Assembly: GCA_036250195.1 (NCBI GenBank)
Contig: JAVHZZ010000001.1
Location: 378,387,407 to 378,451,406, forward strand
Length of the DNA stretch: 64,000 nt
Direction: 5' to 3'
Source of the DNA: Mixophyes australis
Taxonomy: Eukaryota; Chordata; Amphibia; Anura; Limnodynastidae
Part shown: piece after piece, positions 11,241 to 24,120 of the stretch
How positions within the stretch are numbered: the first letter of the stretch is position 1
Layout: each line of letters begins with the position of its first letter
Position numbers and translations under genes: made by a program
The notes under the pieces: model-generated
Seen by the model: the letters and a program-made list of their open reading frames with translations, nothing else
What the model was told of the DNA's origin: nothing
The model's database searches: none

Positions 11241-13224
11241 TATTGTGCACTGAATTTTGGTTGTGCTGTGTGTGTTTCTTTACAGGAGCAAGACTTCAGG
11301 CCCCTTTAAAGGTAGGCTCTTGTTTCCTTACTGCTTTCCTGGTATAATCTGTATCTGTGGTCGACAAGGTGTAGTTAAGAGCATACACATAGTTAGGAAA
11401 GAACACACAGTAGTCTTCCCGTCCTGTAGATCCCTGGGGTTACGCTGGTTTCCAGAGGCAGTGATTGGGCAACTCACTGGCAGTGCAGCACATCCCATTT
11501 GAGATCCAGGGGGCATCCCGTGGTTCTATTTGGGTGTTCCAGTCCTAAGTTCCGTCAGGGTCCCTGGCGGTTGACGATTGGGGCGGTGTTCTGCTTGACT
11601 GAAGGCAGCCGTTTCGTGTTCCGGTAGTGACAACTGGCGGTTCCGTGCGGCAGATGACACTCCGATGGTGCGCTGCTCCAGTGAGCCTCTTTCATGAGTG
11701 ACCCCATAGTGAGAAGCGTTCCTGACCATTAGTTAGTTTGTTTAGGGTCAAGTTGCCTGTTGTTAGTTAGTGTCAGTTGTGTGGGTTGTACATACTAGCC
11801 TCACTGGTAGTGTAGACGGAGGCTGTGTGTTCTCTGTCTTCCACAGGTGACGGAGAGAAGCAGGAGAGCAGAGACCGCAAACCGGAGTGTCTCGGGTTAT
11901 TATAGATCTCTATTCCCACTTTTGGTTAGGCCCTCACCGAAAGGTGAGTGGAGTATTTGGGGCGGGACTATTCCTGGTTCCGAATTACTCGAAGTCCCAC
12001 GCCCTTGGCAAGAACAAAACGAGGTGGCGGCAAGGGGATAACCTTGAGTGTCTCTGCTTCTTGCCGTGTTCTCGGACATCCCATTCCTGATAGGCAAAGG
12101 TTTAATTCTCTGTTTTTTCCCCAAGGGCAAGACCAGCGAGTTGACAGAGATTTCCCCTTTGGGACAGGGGGCGGAGGGCATTTCACGGTCGTCCACGCAA
12201 ATTGTGGAAAGTTCCTGAAGCATTAGGAGTTTGTCGCCTGTGTGGCACTTCTCCCCGCGGGGTCCTTACAGACTGTCAGTGATCATGTGATCTGACTCTT
12301 TGGCTGCGCCTCCATCCACCAATGTGCTGGCACATGTTCTCACACTGTCTGTCAGTGACAGGCAGTGTGTATAAAGTTATTTCCCGATGCCCCCTCCCCT
12401 TCCAGTGTGCACCGCTCCACTCCACCCCCCCTCCTCTCTGTGAAGAATCCAAGGAGCGTTTGGGTAGCCATTGGAGAAGAGACAGGAAGTTTGAAGAGCC
12501 CCCTGCATCTGCTGACCAGTCTTCAGGAGAAAAAAGAGTGAGTAAATACAATATATGATTACATTTTTTTTTTTTAAAATGAGGGTGCCCAAAGCCCAAT
12601 CCAGGAAGTGGGGATTTAAAGAAAGAAAATATGAGGGGGAATGATTATTATTTGTCACCTCATGCTCTATACTTGACTTGCAAAGTATGGGAGAAAAAAA
12701 TTACTATTTTATTGGCACCTCGTGCTCTATATTTGACTTGCAAGCTATGGAGTAGAAAAACGACTATTATTTGCCTGAGGATGCTCTATATTTGATTTGC
12801 AAACTCTGTGGGAGAAAAATGACTATTATTTGCCACCTCATGCTCTATATTTGATTTGCAAAGTATGCGGGAGAAAAATTACTATTATTATTATTATTGC
12901 TGAATGTCTACAATGTTTGAAAATGCTAATAAAACGTTTTTTGGTTTTTTTTTTAAAAAAAGATTTTGGTATCTGTTGTTGTAACTGTTCGTCTGTATTC
13001 TGTGTATTGGTCTCTTGGAACTGTGAACTGTGGAGATTGTAGTTGGGGAATACACTACGCCTACTGCTAGGAGTTAAAGTTGCGCAGCATACCGTTCAAA
13101 TAGAATCTATTTAGGACCAGGGAGCTGCTGTTGTATTGTTATAACTAGCACTCGAGTGGGTGTTACATGTTAGCCTGTAGATAGCCCTGTTGGTGGGCTG
13201 TTGTGTGTCGCCCTTTTCTAGGCG
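11241..13224. other. Uncharacterised repeat-like DNA
   Basis: Several short plus-strand ORFs without recognisable domains. Two acceptor-like sites are visible (TTTCTTTACAG/G near 11284 and CTGTCTTCCACAG/G near 11846), suggesting a transcribed, spliced element, but no family was recognised. It abuts the 5'-truncated gypsy pol piece. Confidence 0.35.
12640..12895. repeat. 60-bp tandem repeat, about 4 copies
   Basis: GCTCTATA(T/C)TTGA(C/T)TTGCAAA recurs at 12664, 12724, 12783 and 12842 with ACTATTATTTGCCACCTC between copies, a period of 59-60 bp. It ends in a short (ATT)n run. Confidence 0.8.
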
Positions 13225-14931
13225 CCAATCCTGGGAGTCACAGGCACAGTGCTGGCTATTAAAGTAGCATTGGAGGAGTGGAGATATTTGTTAGAGGGAG
13301 CTCGTCATCCGGTGACAATTTTTACGGATCATAAAATTTGTCATACCTACAGTCTGCTCAATGTTTAAATCCTCGTCAGGCGAGATGGTCCCTTTTCTTT
13401 TCCCGTTTTGATCTAATCATAACCTTCAAACCAGCTGCAAAGAATAAAAAAGCAGACTCTCTCTCTCGAGCCTTTGTGGCGCCCTCAGACGTTGAAGAGA
13501 TTCCTAACCACTTTATATTACACCCCAAATGTGTTTCTCTGGCTACTTCTTCCACTAAAGTGCTACCATTTGGGAAGACCCTCGTGCCTCCTGCTCTTAG
13601 GAAAAAAATCCTTTCATGGTTTCACTCTTCTCGTTTCTCTGGACACGCTGGTGAACGCAAGACCTTTGAAATCCTCTCTCGAAGTTATTGGTGGCCTTTT
13701 ATGAGGAGAGATGTCAAAGAGTTTATCGCGGCATGAGATTTATGCTCCCAGTTCAAGACCCCCCGCAGAACTCCAGCGGGGTTGCTTCAGCCACTACCCA
13801 TTCCATCTAAGTCTTGGACCCATATTAGTATGGACTTTGTTACTGAGCTTCCTCCTAGTAAGAATTGCAACACCATTTGGGTAGTGGTGGATAGATTTTC
13901 GAAGATGGCGCATTTCATTCCCTTGTCTGGTTTACCTTCTTCTTCTACCCTGGCTGAACATTTCATTAGAGAAATTTTCCGTATTCATGGATGTTCGTCC
14001 GAGATCGTGTCAGATAGAGGAGTACAATTCGTTTCCATATTCTGGCGGGCCCTTTGCAAGACCTTGGGCATACGATTAGCACTCTCATCTTCCTACCATC
14101 CTCAATCGAACGGACAAACTGAAAGAGTCAACCAAGATCTTGAAACTTTCTTAAGGATGTTCTCGTCAGCCAATCAAGACAACTGGGTAGAATTACTTCC
14201 TTGGGCTGAATTCGCTCATAACAACATGTACCATGAGTCATCGTCTAAAACTCCATTCTTTGTGGTTTACGGTCACCATCTGTCTTTCCCGGAATTTCCT
14301 GCCCTCCCGCCCACCCAAGTTCCTGCTGTTGAGACTTTGTGTCAAACCTTCAAAAATATTTGGGCTCAGGTAAAAACCTGTTTAAAGAAGACATCTGCCA
14401 GATATAAGTCTTTTGCGGACAAAAAGAGACGGGCTATTCCACCATTGAAAGTCGGTTCCATCCATGAAATTTGCTCCCCGTTTTATTGGGCCATATAGGA
14501 TCATTCAAGTTATAAATCCAGTTTACTTCAAACTTTTACTTCCCAAGAGTCTTCGTATTTCCAACGCCTTCCATGTTTCCTTGCTCAAACCTCTCATCAT
14601 CAACCGTTTCTCAGTCCCTCCTTCAGCACCTCGGCCACTTCAAGTTCATCAGGAGGAAGACTTTGAGATTACTCAGGTTTTGGATGCTAAAATTTCGCGA
14701 GGAGTTCTTCGTTTCCTCGTGCATTGGAAAGGCTTTGGTCCTGAGGAGCGTTCATGGATCAAAGCTGAAGATCTCAATGCTCCAGCCCTCTTGAAAAAGT
14801 TCTATACCAAATTTCCGGACAAACCCGGTTCCAGGTGTTCTGTGCCCACCTTTAAAAGGGGGGGTACTGTCACTCACCGGACTGTGAGTGCTACTTCTAA
14901 GGTAGCTAGGAACCGTGTCCGTCCATTATAA
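13225..14931 (+). pseudogene. Ty3/gypsy (chromovirus) Pol 3' part: RNase H tail, integrase, chromodomain
   Basis: In the live element this polyprotein copies the RNA and inserts the cDNA. The remnant starts inside RNase H ([22 protein letters not shown]). A one-base loss near 13335 shifts frame, then 13338-13733 reads the RNase H end (ADSLSRAF) and the His-His part of the integrase zinc site. A TGA at 13734-13736 replaces the first Cys codon of that site. The same frame resumes to 14498 with the catalytic core: D18, D78 and E114 counted from 13782, i.e. DX59DX35E, with HPQSNGQTERVN. Near 14460 a deletion plus frame change removes the link to 14464-14931, which reads KFAPRFIGPY and a chromodomain (FLVHWKGFGPEERSWI). 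Gag, protease and RT are missing. Confidence 0.92.
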
Positions 14932-15179
14932 TGAGGTACTGCGCATGTGCAGTCCCTTCTAACCTTCAGTTCTGTTACTTTAACTTAATTGGCTGATCAG
15001 GCAACACTCCCTATATTAAGCACCTGTGGTCAATACCACGTTGCCTAATCTTGGAGTCTCATTCCTCATGAGTCTCTGACGGTGTTCCAGTGCCTCCTCG
15101 TGTGTTCGGCTTATGCTGATTCCTGTTTGCCGTTTGTGGTTTCCAGACCACTTCTACTCCTCGTGTTCCTAGTGACTTC

Positions 15180-15455
15180 AGCAGCTGATTCCTATCCGCT
15201 GCCTCCGTATATCTACAGTTACAGATTACTGCAAACTCTCCTGTGTTTCATCGTGACTCCAGCAGCTGATTCCTATCCGCTGCCTCCGTGTATCTACAGT
15301 TTCAGATTACTGCAAACTTTCCTGTGTTTCATCGTGACTCCAGCAGCTGATTCCTATCCGCTGCCTCCGTGTATCTACAGTTACAGATTACTTCAAACTC
15401 TCCTGTGTTTCGTCGTGACTCCAGCAGCTGATTCCTATCCGCTGTCTCCGTGTGT
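15180..15455 (+). repeat. 81-bp minisatellite in gypsy LTR, about 3.4 copies
   Basis: AGCAGCTGATTCCTATCCGC begins at 15180, 15261, 15342 and 15423, exactly 81 bp apart. Because 81 is divisible by three, a plus-strand frame stays open as a 27-residue repeat, but this lies in an LTR and is most likely not coding. Confidence 0.9.
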
Positions 15456-16149
15456 CTAACAAGTTACAGATCTCTCCAACTCTCCTGTGTTACATCGCTA
15501 CTGTTCCAGCTGATTCCTGTTAGCTACTTCAGCGTGTTTACAGAGTCCTGCTCGTCTCAGCGCTCCAGTCTGCATTCTACCTGCCGTCAGCTGACCCGCT
15601 GCCTACTGCTTCTACAGTGTGTCCATTTGTGTCAACTTGCCTGTTAGCATCGAGTCTACGCTCCTCGGCTTCCAGCTCTGCTATATCGCTTCAGCTCTCC
15701 CGTGGTCTCCTGCTGTTCTATTCGATATACTACTGCTTCCTGAGTATTTGGTCGTCCTTGCTGGCCTACCTACAGTGCGCTGCACCTACCTGCCGCTTCC
15801 ATTCTGCAAGGACTTCTCATCTCGTCAGTTCCCTGCCGCTCAGGTATCCCTGCAGCTATCTCTAACAGCCTGCTCATCTGAACCACAGTATGCATACTTC
15901 TCATTGACTGTGCTGGTGTATTGCATATCCATCTGGACTGAGTTGTTCTCCTCCGGAGTTTCCATCCTCTGAGACTATTGCTATTATTGACTGTGTTTCC
16001 TTTGCTGGACTATTCTAGTGACTTTGTTTATCGGTGCAGTGCTGTTCATTCATTATTATTATTGTGTGCAGTTCAACGTGGGATCAAGTTCAGTGTACCC
16101 GTGTAGACTCTGCATTGCATTTATCTCCTCGTGTCCTTCCTCACATATA

Positions 16150-16430
16150 TATTCAGTGGTACAACTTGCTAGAGGCAGACCACTGATTCCTGTTTCCCTG
16201 TGTCACCAGTTGCATATATCCTTTCACATAAGCAGTGGTACAACTTGCTACACGCAGACCACTGACTTCCCCGTTACCTTCACCTGGATTCCATTCCTTC
16301 ACTACAGACAGCGGTACAACTTGCTATACGCAGACCGCTGACTTCCACCTCCTTATTACTCCTGGACATTCCTTCTCACTATAGCAGTGGTACAACTTGC
16401 CGTGCGCAGACCACTGACTACCCTCACGTG
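16150..16430 (+). repeat. 76-79-bp repeat in gypsy LTR, 4 copies
   Basis: AG(T/C)GGTACAACTTGC...CGCAGACC(A/G)CTGAC recurs at about 16156, 16235, 16311 and 16387. Each core is an inverted repeat: AGTGGT pairs with ACCACT about 20 bases later. In the third copy both arms changed together (GCGGT with ACCGC), keeping the pairing. Confidence 0.85.
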
Positions 16431-16586
16431 TCCTTGTCCATCCGGATCCTCGTGTTCAGTTACCTATTGTTTACCAGTGCTGCTAGTCATAGACTTTCTG
16501 AGGATTCTCTAACCATCTGCTGTTTCCAGTTCCATTATCACCCTGCCACCAGAGTATCATTAGAAGAAGCATTTTGAGGATTAACA

Positions 16587-17969
16587 TTTACTACTGTACG
16601 TAATTAGGATATTGAGTGGGAAGGAGTGCAGACTACATCCAATGCCACTGAGTTAGGGTGTCTGTGAACTGGAATGATCATGATCACATTTATCAATTGG
16701 GTAATAGTAGTTGTACAAAAGTGTAAGGGAGAGTTGAGCTACTAACTGGCATTCAAAATCCCCGAAAATAACAACATTAATCTTTCAGGGCAACAAAAAG
16801 GCCTGAGAGCTGTATCTGGCACTTGCAGAGGTCACAGGCAGCCCTCTTGACTAAGATTCATTCCCCCTCATTAGGCCAATGATAAAATGGAGAAATAATT
16901 TATGTTACTTCTAATTCATTGCAATTTGTATTACTAGTATAGTGATTGCCACTATTTAAGGTAATCAGACCTAATTTATATTAGATATAATCCGACCACA
17001 TTTTTATGGGACTACTTTCCTTTTAACAAATATTCCGAATTGAGCTAAGTAGCGTGAGTTCAGGTTTAGCTGCAAAAAATCTAATTTAATCTGGCCAATT
17101 AAAAATAATCATGCATTTAATTCCTACAAAATGTGGGTACTTGGTGATGTTTCATATATTTCAACATACAATACTTATTATTGGATAGCAGATTTTTATA
17201 AAGCGCATATGCCAATAAAAGCAATAACAATACACATGAAAGAGGCTGTGTTGTTGTTACTGTGATTCATTAGTGACATTGACTGATCTCCCAGCAGGGG
17301 GCAAGGTATATTACCTTCCTCTCTCCCTTTCTAGTATATTTAAAGTGTTTTCTTTCCTGTCAGGCAGCTTTCCTCTCATCAGGCTGCTCCTGTAGTGATG
17401 TTGCACTGTTCACCTGACAGGAGATCACTCACGGTGCTGCGTAACTGAACATAGGCTTAGTGTCAGAGAAGGAGCTGCTGCAAGTCTCTTGTGTTTGTGA
17501 ACTGTGTTTCAGCCGGGAGGGTAAATGACTGTTTCTACACACAGTTACATGCACTTGCTGTCAGTCATCGCTTTATCCATCATCATTATTATGGATCACA
17601 GGCCAATAAATCAAACGTGTCAGCATAGAATATCAGATGCTTTCATTTCTGTTTATTTTTGGTTATGTCACATTGAAATGTAATGAATGAGAAGACAGCA
17701 AAAAATATTGTAAATAAGAAAAGCTAATTGATTGCAATAAATCAATATCCCCGGTGAATCCATAGGAAACGTATAATTGCTGTCATTATTTTAGACATCA
17801 TAGGAATGTAAATAATATTTATTATTTGTGTGGTATACTCTGGTGCACACAAATATGTTCTGATGCAGAACTAGACAACTGTCTGCATTCACTATGGCTA
17901 AACTGCAACTGACATGGTACATGGCTCCCATCGTTTAAATGACATGTTTCGGAATGTGCTGTTACTTTG
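16587..17969. other. No recognised feature
   Basis: AT-rich flank after the gypsy LTR. A C/T-rich block with TTTAAAG (17330-17350) looks promoter-like but has no gene attached. Nothing else supported. Confidence 0.4.
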
Positions 17970-17977
17970 CTGTAACC

Positions 17978-18141
17978 CAGTGGATACCCTTAGGGTCTCC
18001 AAAAATTTTTCAAGGCACCCCTAAGCCAAAATAATTGCCAAGGAGTCCCCCGCCTTGCTTACCACTGGCCCTGGCCGAGGCAACCCTGTGATATCTCCAA
18101 GGCACCCCAGGGAGCCTAGGCACACAGTTTGGGAACCACTG
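17978..18141. mobile_element. hAT-type MITE, 164 bp, target duplication CTGTAACC
   Basis: Begins CAGTGGATACCC and ends GGGAACCACTG, with an 8-bp perfect duplication CTGTAACC at 17970-17977 and 18142-18149. CAGTGG/CCACTG ends and an 8-bp duplication fit hAT. The interior is CA/CC rich (AAGGCACCCC twice). No coding sequence. Confidence 0.88.
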
Positions 18142-18349
18142 CTGTAACCAATTAAAATACCATTAAAATATGAGTCAATTGAAAAGTTACCATCAATACT
18201 CTTAACTCATACAGTATGGATGATAATAATAAATACAACAATTTCTGTTCATTGATTTTTACACATAGAAATGCCAATGTCTGCAGGATTAGAGCATTTA
18301 AAATGTTCTGATGGCAGGAGCTGGGCAGACCAAGCTATTGAAGACTAAG

Positions 18350-19380
18350 GGGTAAATGTATCAAACTGCGAGTTTGCCAGCGTGTTGAAATCGCGGCAAA
18401 ACTGGAAATGTATCAAGCTGCGATTTTGAGACTCATGTTCAAAAACGCTGGTCATCTCTGGCGATTTTGAGCGATGTAAACACTGACGAGTTTAGCAAAC
18501 TCTCCTGTGTTTGGCAAACTCGCCTGTGTTGTAACAGTGAGTTGTCAACACATCACTGTTACACTGGCCCTGGTAAAAAGTGAAAGATTAGAGAAAAGTT
18601 TTTTAAAAAAAAGCGTCGGGTCCCCATGCTATTTATGCTTAACCCTAGTGCTGCCTGACTAGTGCTGGTCCCGTGAAAATCGGGGAAAAATTTTGCGTGG
18701 GGTCCCCCCGATTTTCACTTTACCAGCACTAGGCAAACCAGCCAGGGTTGGCGGCACTATAGCAGGGGGACGCGCGGCAGGGGTCCCCCTGCCATAATGA
18801 CTAACCAACCCTAGACTGTTCAGCGCTGGGCTGGATTCCCTAGGGAGTCGGGTCCGCCGAAAAAAACGAGCGGGCATCACCCCTAGAAAGAACCAGCCCA
18901 GTGCTGATAGCACTAGGGCTCTTCCTACTACCCCTGGGCTGTGGGTAGTAGGGTAATACGGCGCTAAATGGTTAAAAAAAACAAACTGACACCAATTTTG
19001 TTTGTGGAACTACAAGTCCCAGCCAGCCAGGTTGCCCTAAAAACTGTGGGCATGCTGGTGCTTGTATAACTACAAGCACCAGCATACCCACGGCAGCCAG
19101 GGCATGTTGGCACTTAGAGAACCACAAGTGCCAAAATGTCCTGACATTCCTGGCTTGCTGTATTTACTGTATTCCAGCTTACGCAAGTAGCGTAGCGCAT
19201 GCGCAATGCGCTACTTTAATTGCGTACGCGCTAAATACAGTAATATGTGATTTCCCCACTAGCGTGGGAAAATACCATATTACAGTACTTTGCTCTTACG
19301 CAAACAGCGTAAGAGCATTGCGGAACCGACCTCCTACTAGGTAGGAGGTGTTTGCGGTGGCTCCTGGTTTTTTTTTTTTG
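18350..19380. repeat. Palindrome-rich repeat, probably non-autonomous DNA transposon
   Basis: Starts near GGGGTAAATGTATCAAACTG, typical of amphibian MITE ends, with GTATCAA(G/A)CTGCG repeated at 18410. It contains a hairpin: GTGAAAATCGGGG (18673-18685) with CCCCGATTTTCAC (18706-18718). Further blocks CTTACGCA...AGCGTA(A/G) and GTATTTACTGTA form nested inverted motifs at 19150-19330. ACTACAAG(T/C)(C/A)CCAGC units recur at 19009 and 19070. No matching end or duplication was found. Confidence 0.4.
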
Positions 19381-22045
19381 AGCTTCAATCAAGACTAAAG
19401 ATTCGGGATATTACAAATATGTGCCCCTTCTGGGCGAAGTGTTACAGTTGGCAAAGAATCGATTTTGGAGGTACAAATGGCTGGGACTGTGGCAAGCCGG
19501 CAAGATGGAGGTACAAATAATAAGGGACTGGGGCAAGCCAGGAACATTGGATCAAGAAAGAAGACATCATTGGTAAGTATTTGTTTTTGGTTTTTTTTAT
19601 TAAATAGTTGTGGTTAAAAAGAGGGTGGTTAGTGTCTTTATTGTGGGGTTTTTATTTTTAATAAATATGTGTGATTTGTATGAGGGTGTTGTTGTTTTGT
19701 TAACTTTTTTCTTTGTGGAACTACAGGGCCCAGCAAGCCAGGAATGTCAGGGCATGTTGGCACTTGGTGAGGTATCTAACCTTACCTCAGTGATTTTTTC
19801 TTACTTCTTTCACATATGTACAGTAGATGTGGAATGTTATATGCATATTTCAGTTAGTGATACATATTGTGGTTTTGTATATGGATTATTACAAGCATAT
19901 TTTAAGCCAATCATTTATGTGATTAAATTCTCAAATATCAATTATTTTAAATTTAGGTTTAGTTTAACTTTAGGTGATCAGTAAAACCTTCTTCCTGCAT
20001 TTCGTTCTGATTTTTGTATGTTAAAAAAAACACAAACACAGTGAAAACATCCTTTATTTAAATAAAGACTACCCAAGTCCCTCGTTCACCAATTTATTAT
20101 TCACCTAAATCCACAGGGATCCTCATCTTTCTTCAGGCTATTAAACTGCAGTGATTTTTTTGATTCATGCAATAAACCAAATGTAAGATTTTAGAGGGGA
20201 GTCATGGGGAGGCTCATCCCTTTTCCATGATTTAGCAACCAAACAATGGCTTGTGGCAAGGATATGAGAGGGCAGCTTTGCTGAGTGAGTGTCGGTATCC
20301 TGGATGGGGTAACAGAGGAGGAAGGACCATGGCTCCCTCTGGAGAGGGCACTGGAGGAGTAAGGACAGAAGATTCCTGACTATATCCCAGAAGAAGCATA
20401 TCTTTGTGCATGATCTCTAAATATGTATGCACGTACCCCTTTGCTGGTCTGACAGCAATCTGAGAAGGTAGTCAGATATATTTTAGTTTGTCTATCTAAA
20501 ATAGACTTTATACCCATTCTCTTTAATCAAAGTAGAGATCGAGCGAAAAGCCACCTTTGACCCAGTAATCCTCCTCCAGGATTGAACACAGATTCCCAGA
20601 TTCCTGTATGTTATCAAGGATAATATTATAGAGTGGACTCTCTGTGGGCTGGAGAGCCATAATAAATGAAATGGGGGGATTGCTATCTGACAGGAAAGAT
20701 TTTGTAAAATGCCTAATTTTCAGATATTCAAAACAATTTAGGTTTAGGTCAGAATGTTTGGAGCAGAGGTCTTCTTATGAAGAAAGGACTTCCGAATCAA
20801 TCCAGGTCTCAGTAGCTTACAATCTTGCACATAAACACAGCAAACAGTAAGATCAGTGTTCTTGATTGCAATAAATCACATGATGTGTGTTTTTTTAAAA
20901 AATGCATGGGTATACGCATGTCCGAGTTCAACTATGAGCGGATATGTCTCTTGTTAAATCTGGGTCTAGGTACGCTCTGCTGTAACAGACAATACACTGC
21001 AGAATATGTCCAATACTTATGTGAAATATAAAGTCCAAAAGAATGGACAGAAAAAAAATAAAAGTATTCAATCATTTTTTTTTATCATTTTTTTCCCACC
21101 AATACATTTATCATGATGTTATTAATGTCTATTATACATAAAATGCATTTTTACAGTTGCTCTTGATTGCCAACACATGATCTAGCATGCATACCCAACC
21201 ATCATCACTAATTATTGGCACTTACACCCGACCTGTAGCGGGTGCAAGTGATACAATGAAAAATCATGTGTCTTTGAGATGCCCAAAGCTTGACTTGGAT
21301 GCTGCTGCATGCTCTCAAGCTTGACATGCCCTTACAGTACATTTACAACATGCATGAAATCATATGCTATCGTAAGGGTCCTATGCATTGGTATATAGTC
21401 CGGTTAGCTAAAAATGATCGTGCAAATAGAAGCGTTTAAAATGAGCAATATAGTTGCTAACCACAATTTTTTGACATAGGTGCAATTCCCCTCTTGGGGC
21501 GATGCAATGTCCTTGTAACATCAGACGGAAGTTACCAGAAGGGTTGTAGATGAGCGGCGCAGTGGTGGCGGTGTCACTGCTAGGCGCGATGATCAGAAAG
21601 CAACGCCAGGGCCGAGACAAGGAAGAGAAAGTCTCTGGTTCATAACAGAAGAAATTGATTAATGAAAGTTTTATTCTTAGTTTAAAGCATTTTTAAGTGT
21701 ACATAATTTTGTAAATATTTTTTATTTGTTTAAAATATTTTTACAATTTGATTTTTATTACAATTTGTTTAATAAAAGGAACTGAACTAATCCTGTTATT
21801 TCTGTTTAACTCTTTAATGAAACCACTGCTTAAGTCTGTGCTGGAGAGTGTGCATAAAGTTTTTTTTATTAAGCACACAAGAGATCTGGTGGTATATTTA
21901 CTAAGCGGCGGTTACAACAAATTGCCGATTTTCTGCGGTTTTCTGTCATTTTTTAAAATGGCAATTTTATTAAAAGCCCATCGGCAGGTACGGATACATA
22001 GAACATGTAATGCCCCCTTTGGCGTTGTTATTGACACCTCCCAGT
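19381..22045. other. Mostly unassigned DNA
   Basis: A GTGGAACTACAGGGCCCAGC stretch near 19715 repeats a module from 19005, so repeat DNA continues to about 19770. Beyond it only short ORFs and AT-rich sequence were seen. The stretch 21208-21340 (ACACC(C/T)GACCTG(T/C)AG...GGGTGCAA) has a relative at 56305-56400. No gene. Confidence 0.4.
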
Positions 22046-22049
22046 GACA

Positions 22050-22740
22050 ATGTGTGGCTCCAGCACTAGAACCCAGAGGAGACACGACAGGAACAGTTGC
22101 TTAGCAACACAAGGCTGGTATGGGCTTAGGAGAAGTGTGTGGGTAGAGAGTGGAACCAGAGACCCAGGACAGAGGGGGGGGGGGGGGGGGATCCTGGGAT
22201 CTCCCTTACAATCTGGGTAGCGGGTCTGTGGCCTGCTGCCACGAGGGTTCAAAGCACTTCACAACTGAGTGAATATGAGTGAAATGTGACAGATTTGTGG
22301 GAGAAATTACCTCAGACCGTGGCTGGAAGGAAGGAATCTCCAAGTTCAGAGAGTCTAAAGAAGGGGACTGAGTCCCCATAATAATAATAATAAAGAAGAG
22401 CCCCTGAGAGAAAAACAAGAGGGGACCCCAATAAAGAAGGGGGTCACTGCCAGAGCAGTATGGAGCTTAGAGTGCAGCGCACGGAGAGGATGTCAAAGCC
22501 TGCGCAAATTAGAGCGAGTGTGAGAATCCCAGGAGTAGCAGAGAGAGCACAGTGTGCAGGTGTTATAGACTAAGGGACTATACCCCCACAGGTGATTGGT
22601 CATTAACTGTGCTGGAGTGAGAAAGGCTTGTACATATTTATTTTTGTGTAATTTGTAACTCAAATATCATGCTGGAGTAAAGAGTGTAAATAATGAGTTT
22701 ATTTTTATAGAGATGGTCTGGCGCCCAAATCATTGAGACA
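22050..22740 (+). repeat. LTR-like repeat ending in PBS-like TGGCGCCCAAA
   Basis: The end GAGATGGTCTGGCGCCCAAA (22703-22722) closely matches the end of the block at 2935-3560, with the same T/A-rich TAAATAA...TTTATTT upstream. This suggests a shared repeat family, perhaps an LTR plus primer site. It carries a 17-base poly-G run near 22177 and an (ATA)n run near 22380. Start and duplication not determined. Confidence 0.3.
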
Positions 22741-23879
22741 TCTGTTTGCAGTGACCCCGAGTTACCACACCTGTGTCCCAACATTTTAAGGAGACATTGC
22801 TGAAAACCTGCTGGTGCGGGGACTCTGTGGCCATTTACGCTTATACCAGAGCGCTAGACAGGGCAGAGGACATGCAAGTGAGGAAGTGCATTACCCAACT
22901 ATGCACCTCAGGACCGCACACACAGTGATAGGGGTTACAAACATATAAAACATGTCCAACTGGCATAGGTGTAAAAATAATAGTGAAGGAAGGGGTTTTG
23001 TTTAGGGAAACATGAGTAATTGGAATGTACAATGACTAATTTAGGGTGTATTCACCCAAAGTGTCCTGGGTAGCGCTGACTGTAAACACAGCCCTAGACA
23101 TAGGGACACTCCTCTTCTTGTGTCTGCAGCCACAGTAATGCACAGAGGTGATGCTATAAAACGTTATGTGCCTGTCAATACTTTTTCTTTTTGAGGTTTG
23201 TGGAGCTTAACAACCGCCTGCTCTTAATCAACTAAGTCACTTGATTTTATTTATGACTACTAAGGGATGACAAGTAAGAACTGTGTGTTCTGACTTAACA
23301 TAATTATGATGTGTCTCACTAATTCCAAAGCAGGTCACTGATCATAAACTTCAGATTGTAGTTGCAAACTAGTCATGGAAACTATTGCTCTGCATGATTC
23401 ACTGTACATTAGAGAGGAGGGGGTCAACATAAATAATCACTACGGGTAATTAGGAAGAGAATATTATTAGCAGTCTGATCAGAAAATGATGCCACGAAGT
23501 GCAGTGAATCATACATAAGCATCCTTAATGATTACCCTAGGGCCTCGTAGACACAGGAGTATCCGCAGTTCTGAGGTGCTTTCAAAAGCGTTATGAAAAC
23601 TCAGAATATTAGGGTTCATTAGACCCTTTGGGGAACACTCTGTTTGCAGTTACTCCATGTGAATGAGGGGGGCCATCTGTCCTAACTAGGATTCGAAGTG
23701 AGATAAAAATTAGCATTTTCTGAGATGCTACTAGAATTTAACAGATATATTTCATGATACTGGAAGCTTGTAATTAGAGATGAAGAAAATTTTTAAAACT
23801 GTTCTGTGGAATATTCGCTTCATTACTTGTTGGCTGCAAGGCAGAATTTCTCCTTTAGTGTTCCCGGTCCCACCCAACT
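22741..23879. other. No recognised feature
   Basis: Flank between the LTR-like block and the solo LTR. Nothing supported on either strand. Confidence 0.45.
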
Positions 23880-24120
23880 ATACCTGTCACATGCCGCTCA
23901 CCCACGGCTGCCACCCGGTTAACTGAATATCATTCATTCCCTGCTTCTTCCCTGGCTGTCAGGCTGGCAATTAGCTCTGCACATGCGCAGGTGATCATCT
24001 CACCTGTGTTTACCTGCTCATCCATTGGTTACCTCTCATTTATAAGGCTCCTCCCAGCACCTCTCAGTGCTGGTTCTTCTCGTCAGACTCCTGGCCTGGA
24101 AGCAGCTCATGCACTCTGCT

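Larger units (their letters stand above)
14868..16586 (+). mobile_element. 3' LTR of the gypsy element
   Basis: A polypurine tract (AAAAGGGGGGG, 14854-14864) precedes TGTCACTCACC at 14868, the LTR start; the end of Pol overlaps it. A TATA-like CCTATATTAAG lies at 15010. The LTR holds two internal minisatellites. The 3' end is not certain: GGATTAACA at 16586 is the best TG...CA-style candidate. The matching 5' LTR is not in the window, so no duplication can be tested. Confidence 0.65.

Noticed and set aside
15082..15459. Open frame with a 27-residue repeat, possible repeat protein
   Set aside because: It lies in a gypsy LTR and the period (81 bp) is a multiple of three, so an open frame follows from a stop-poor unit. 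No domain or start context supports coding.
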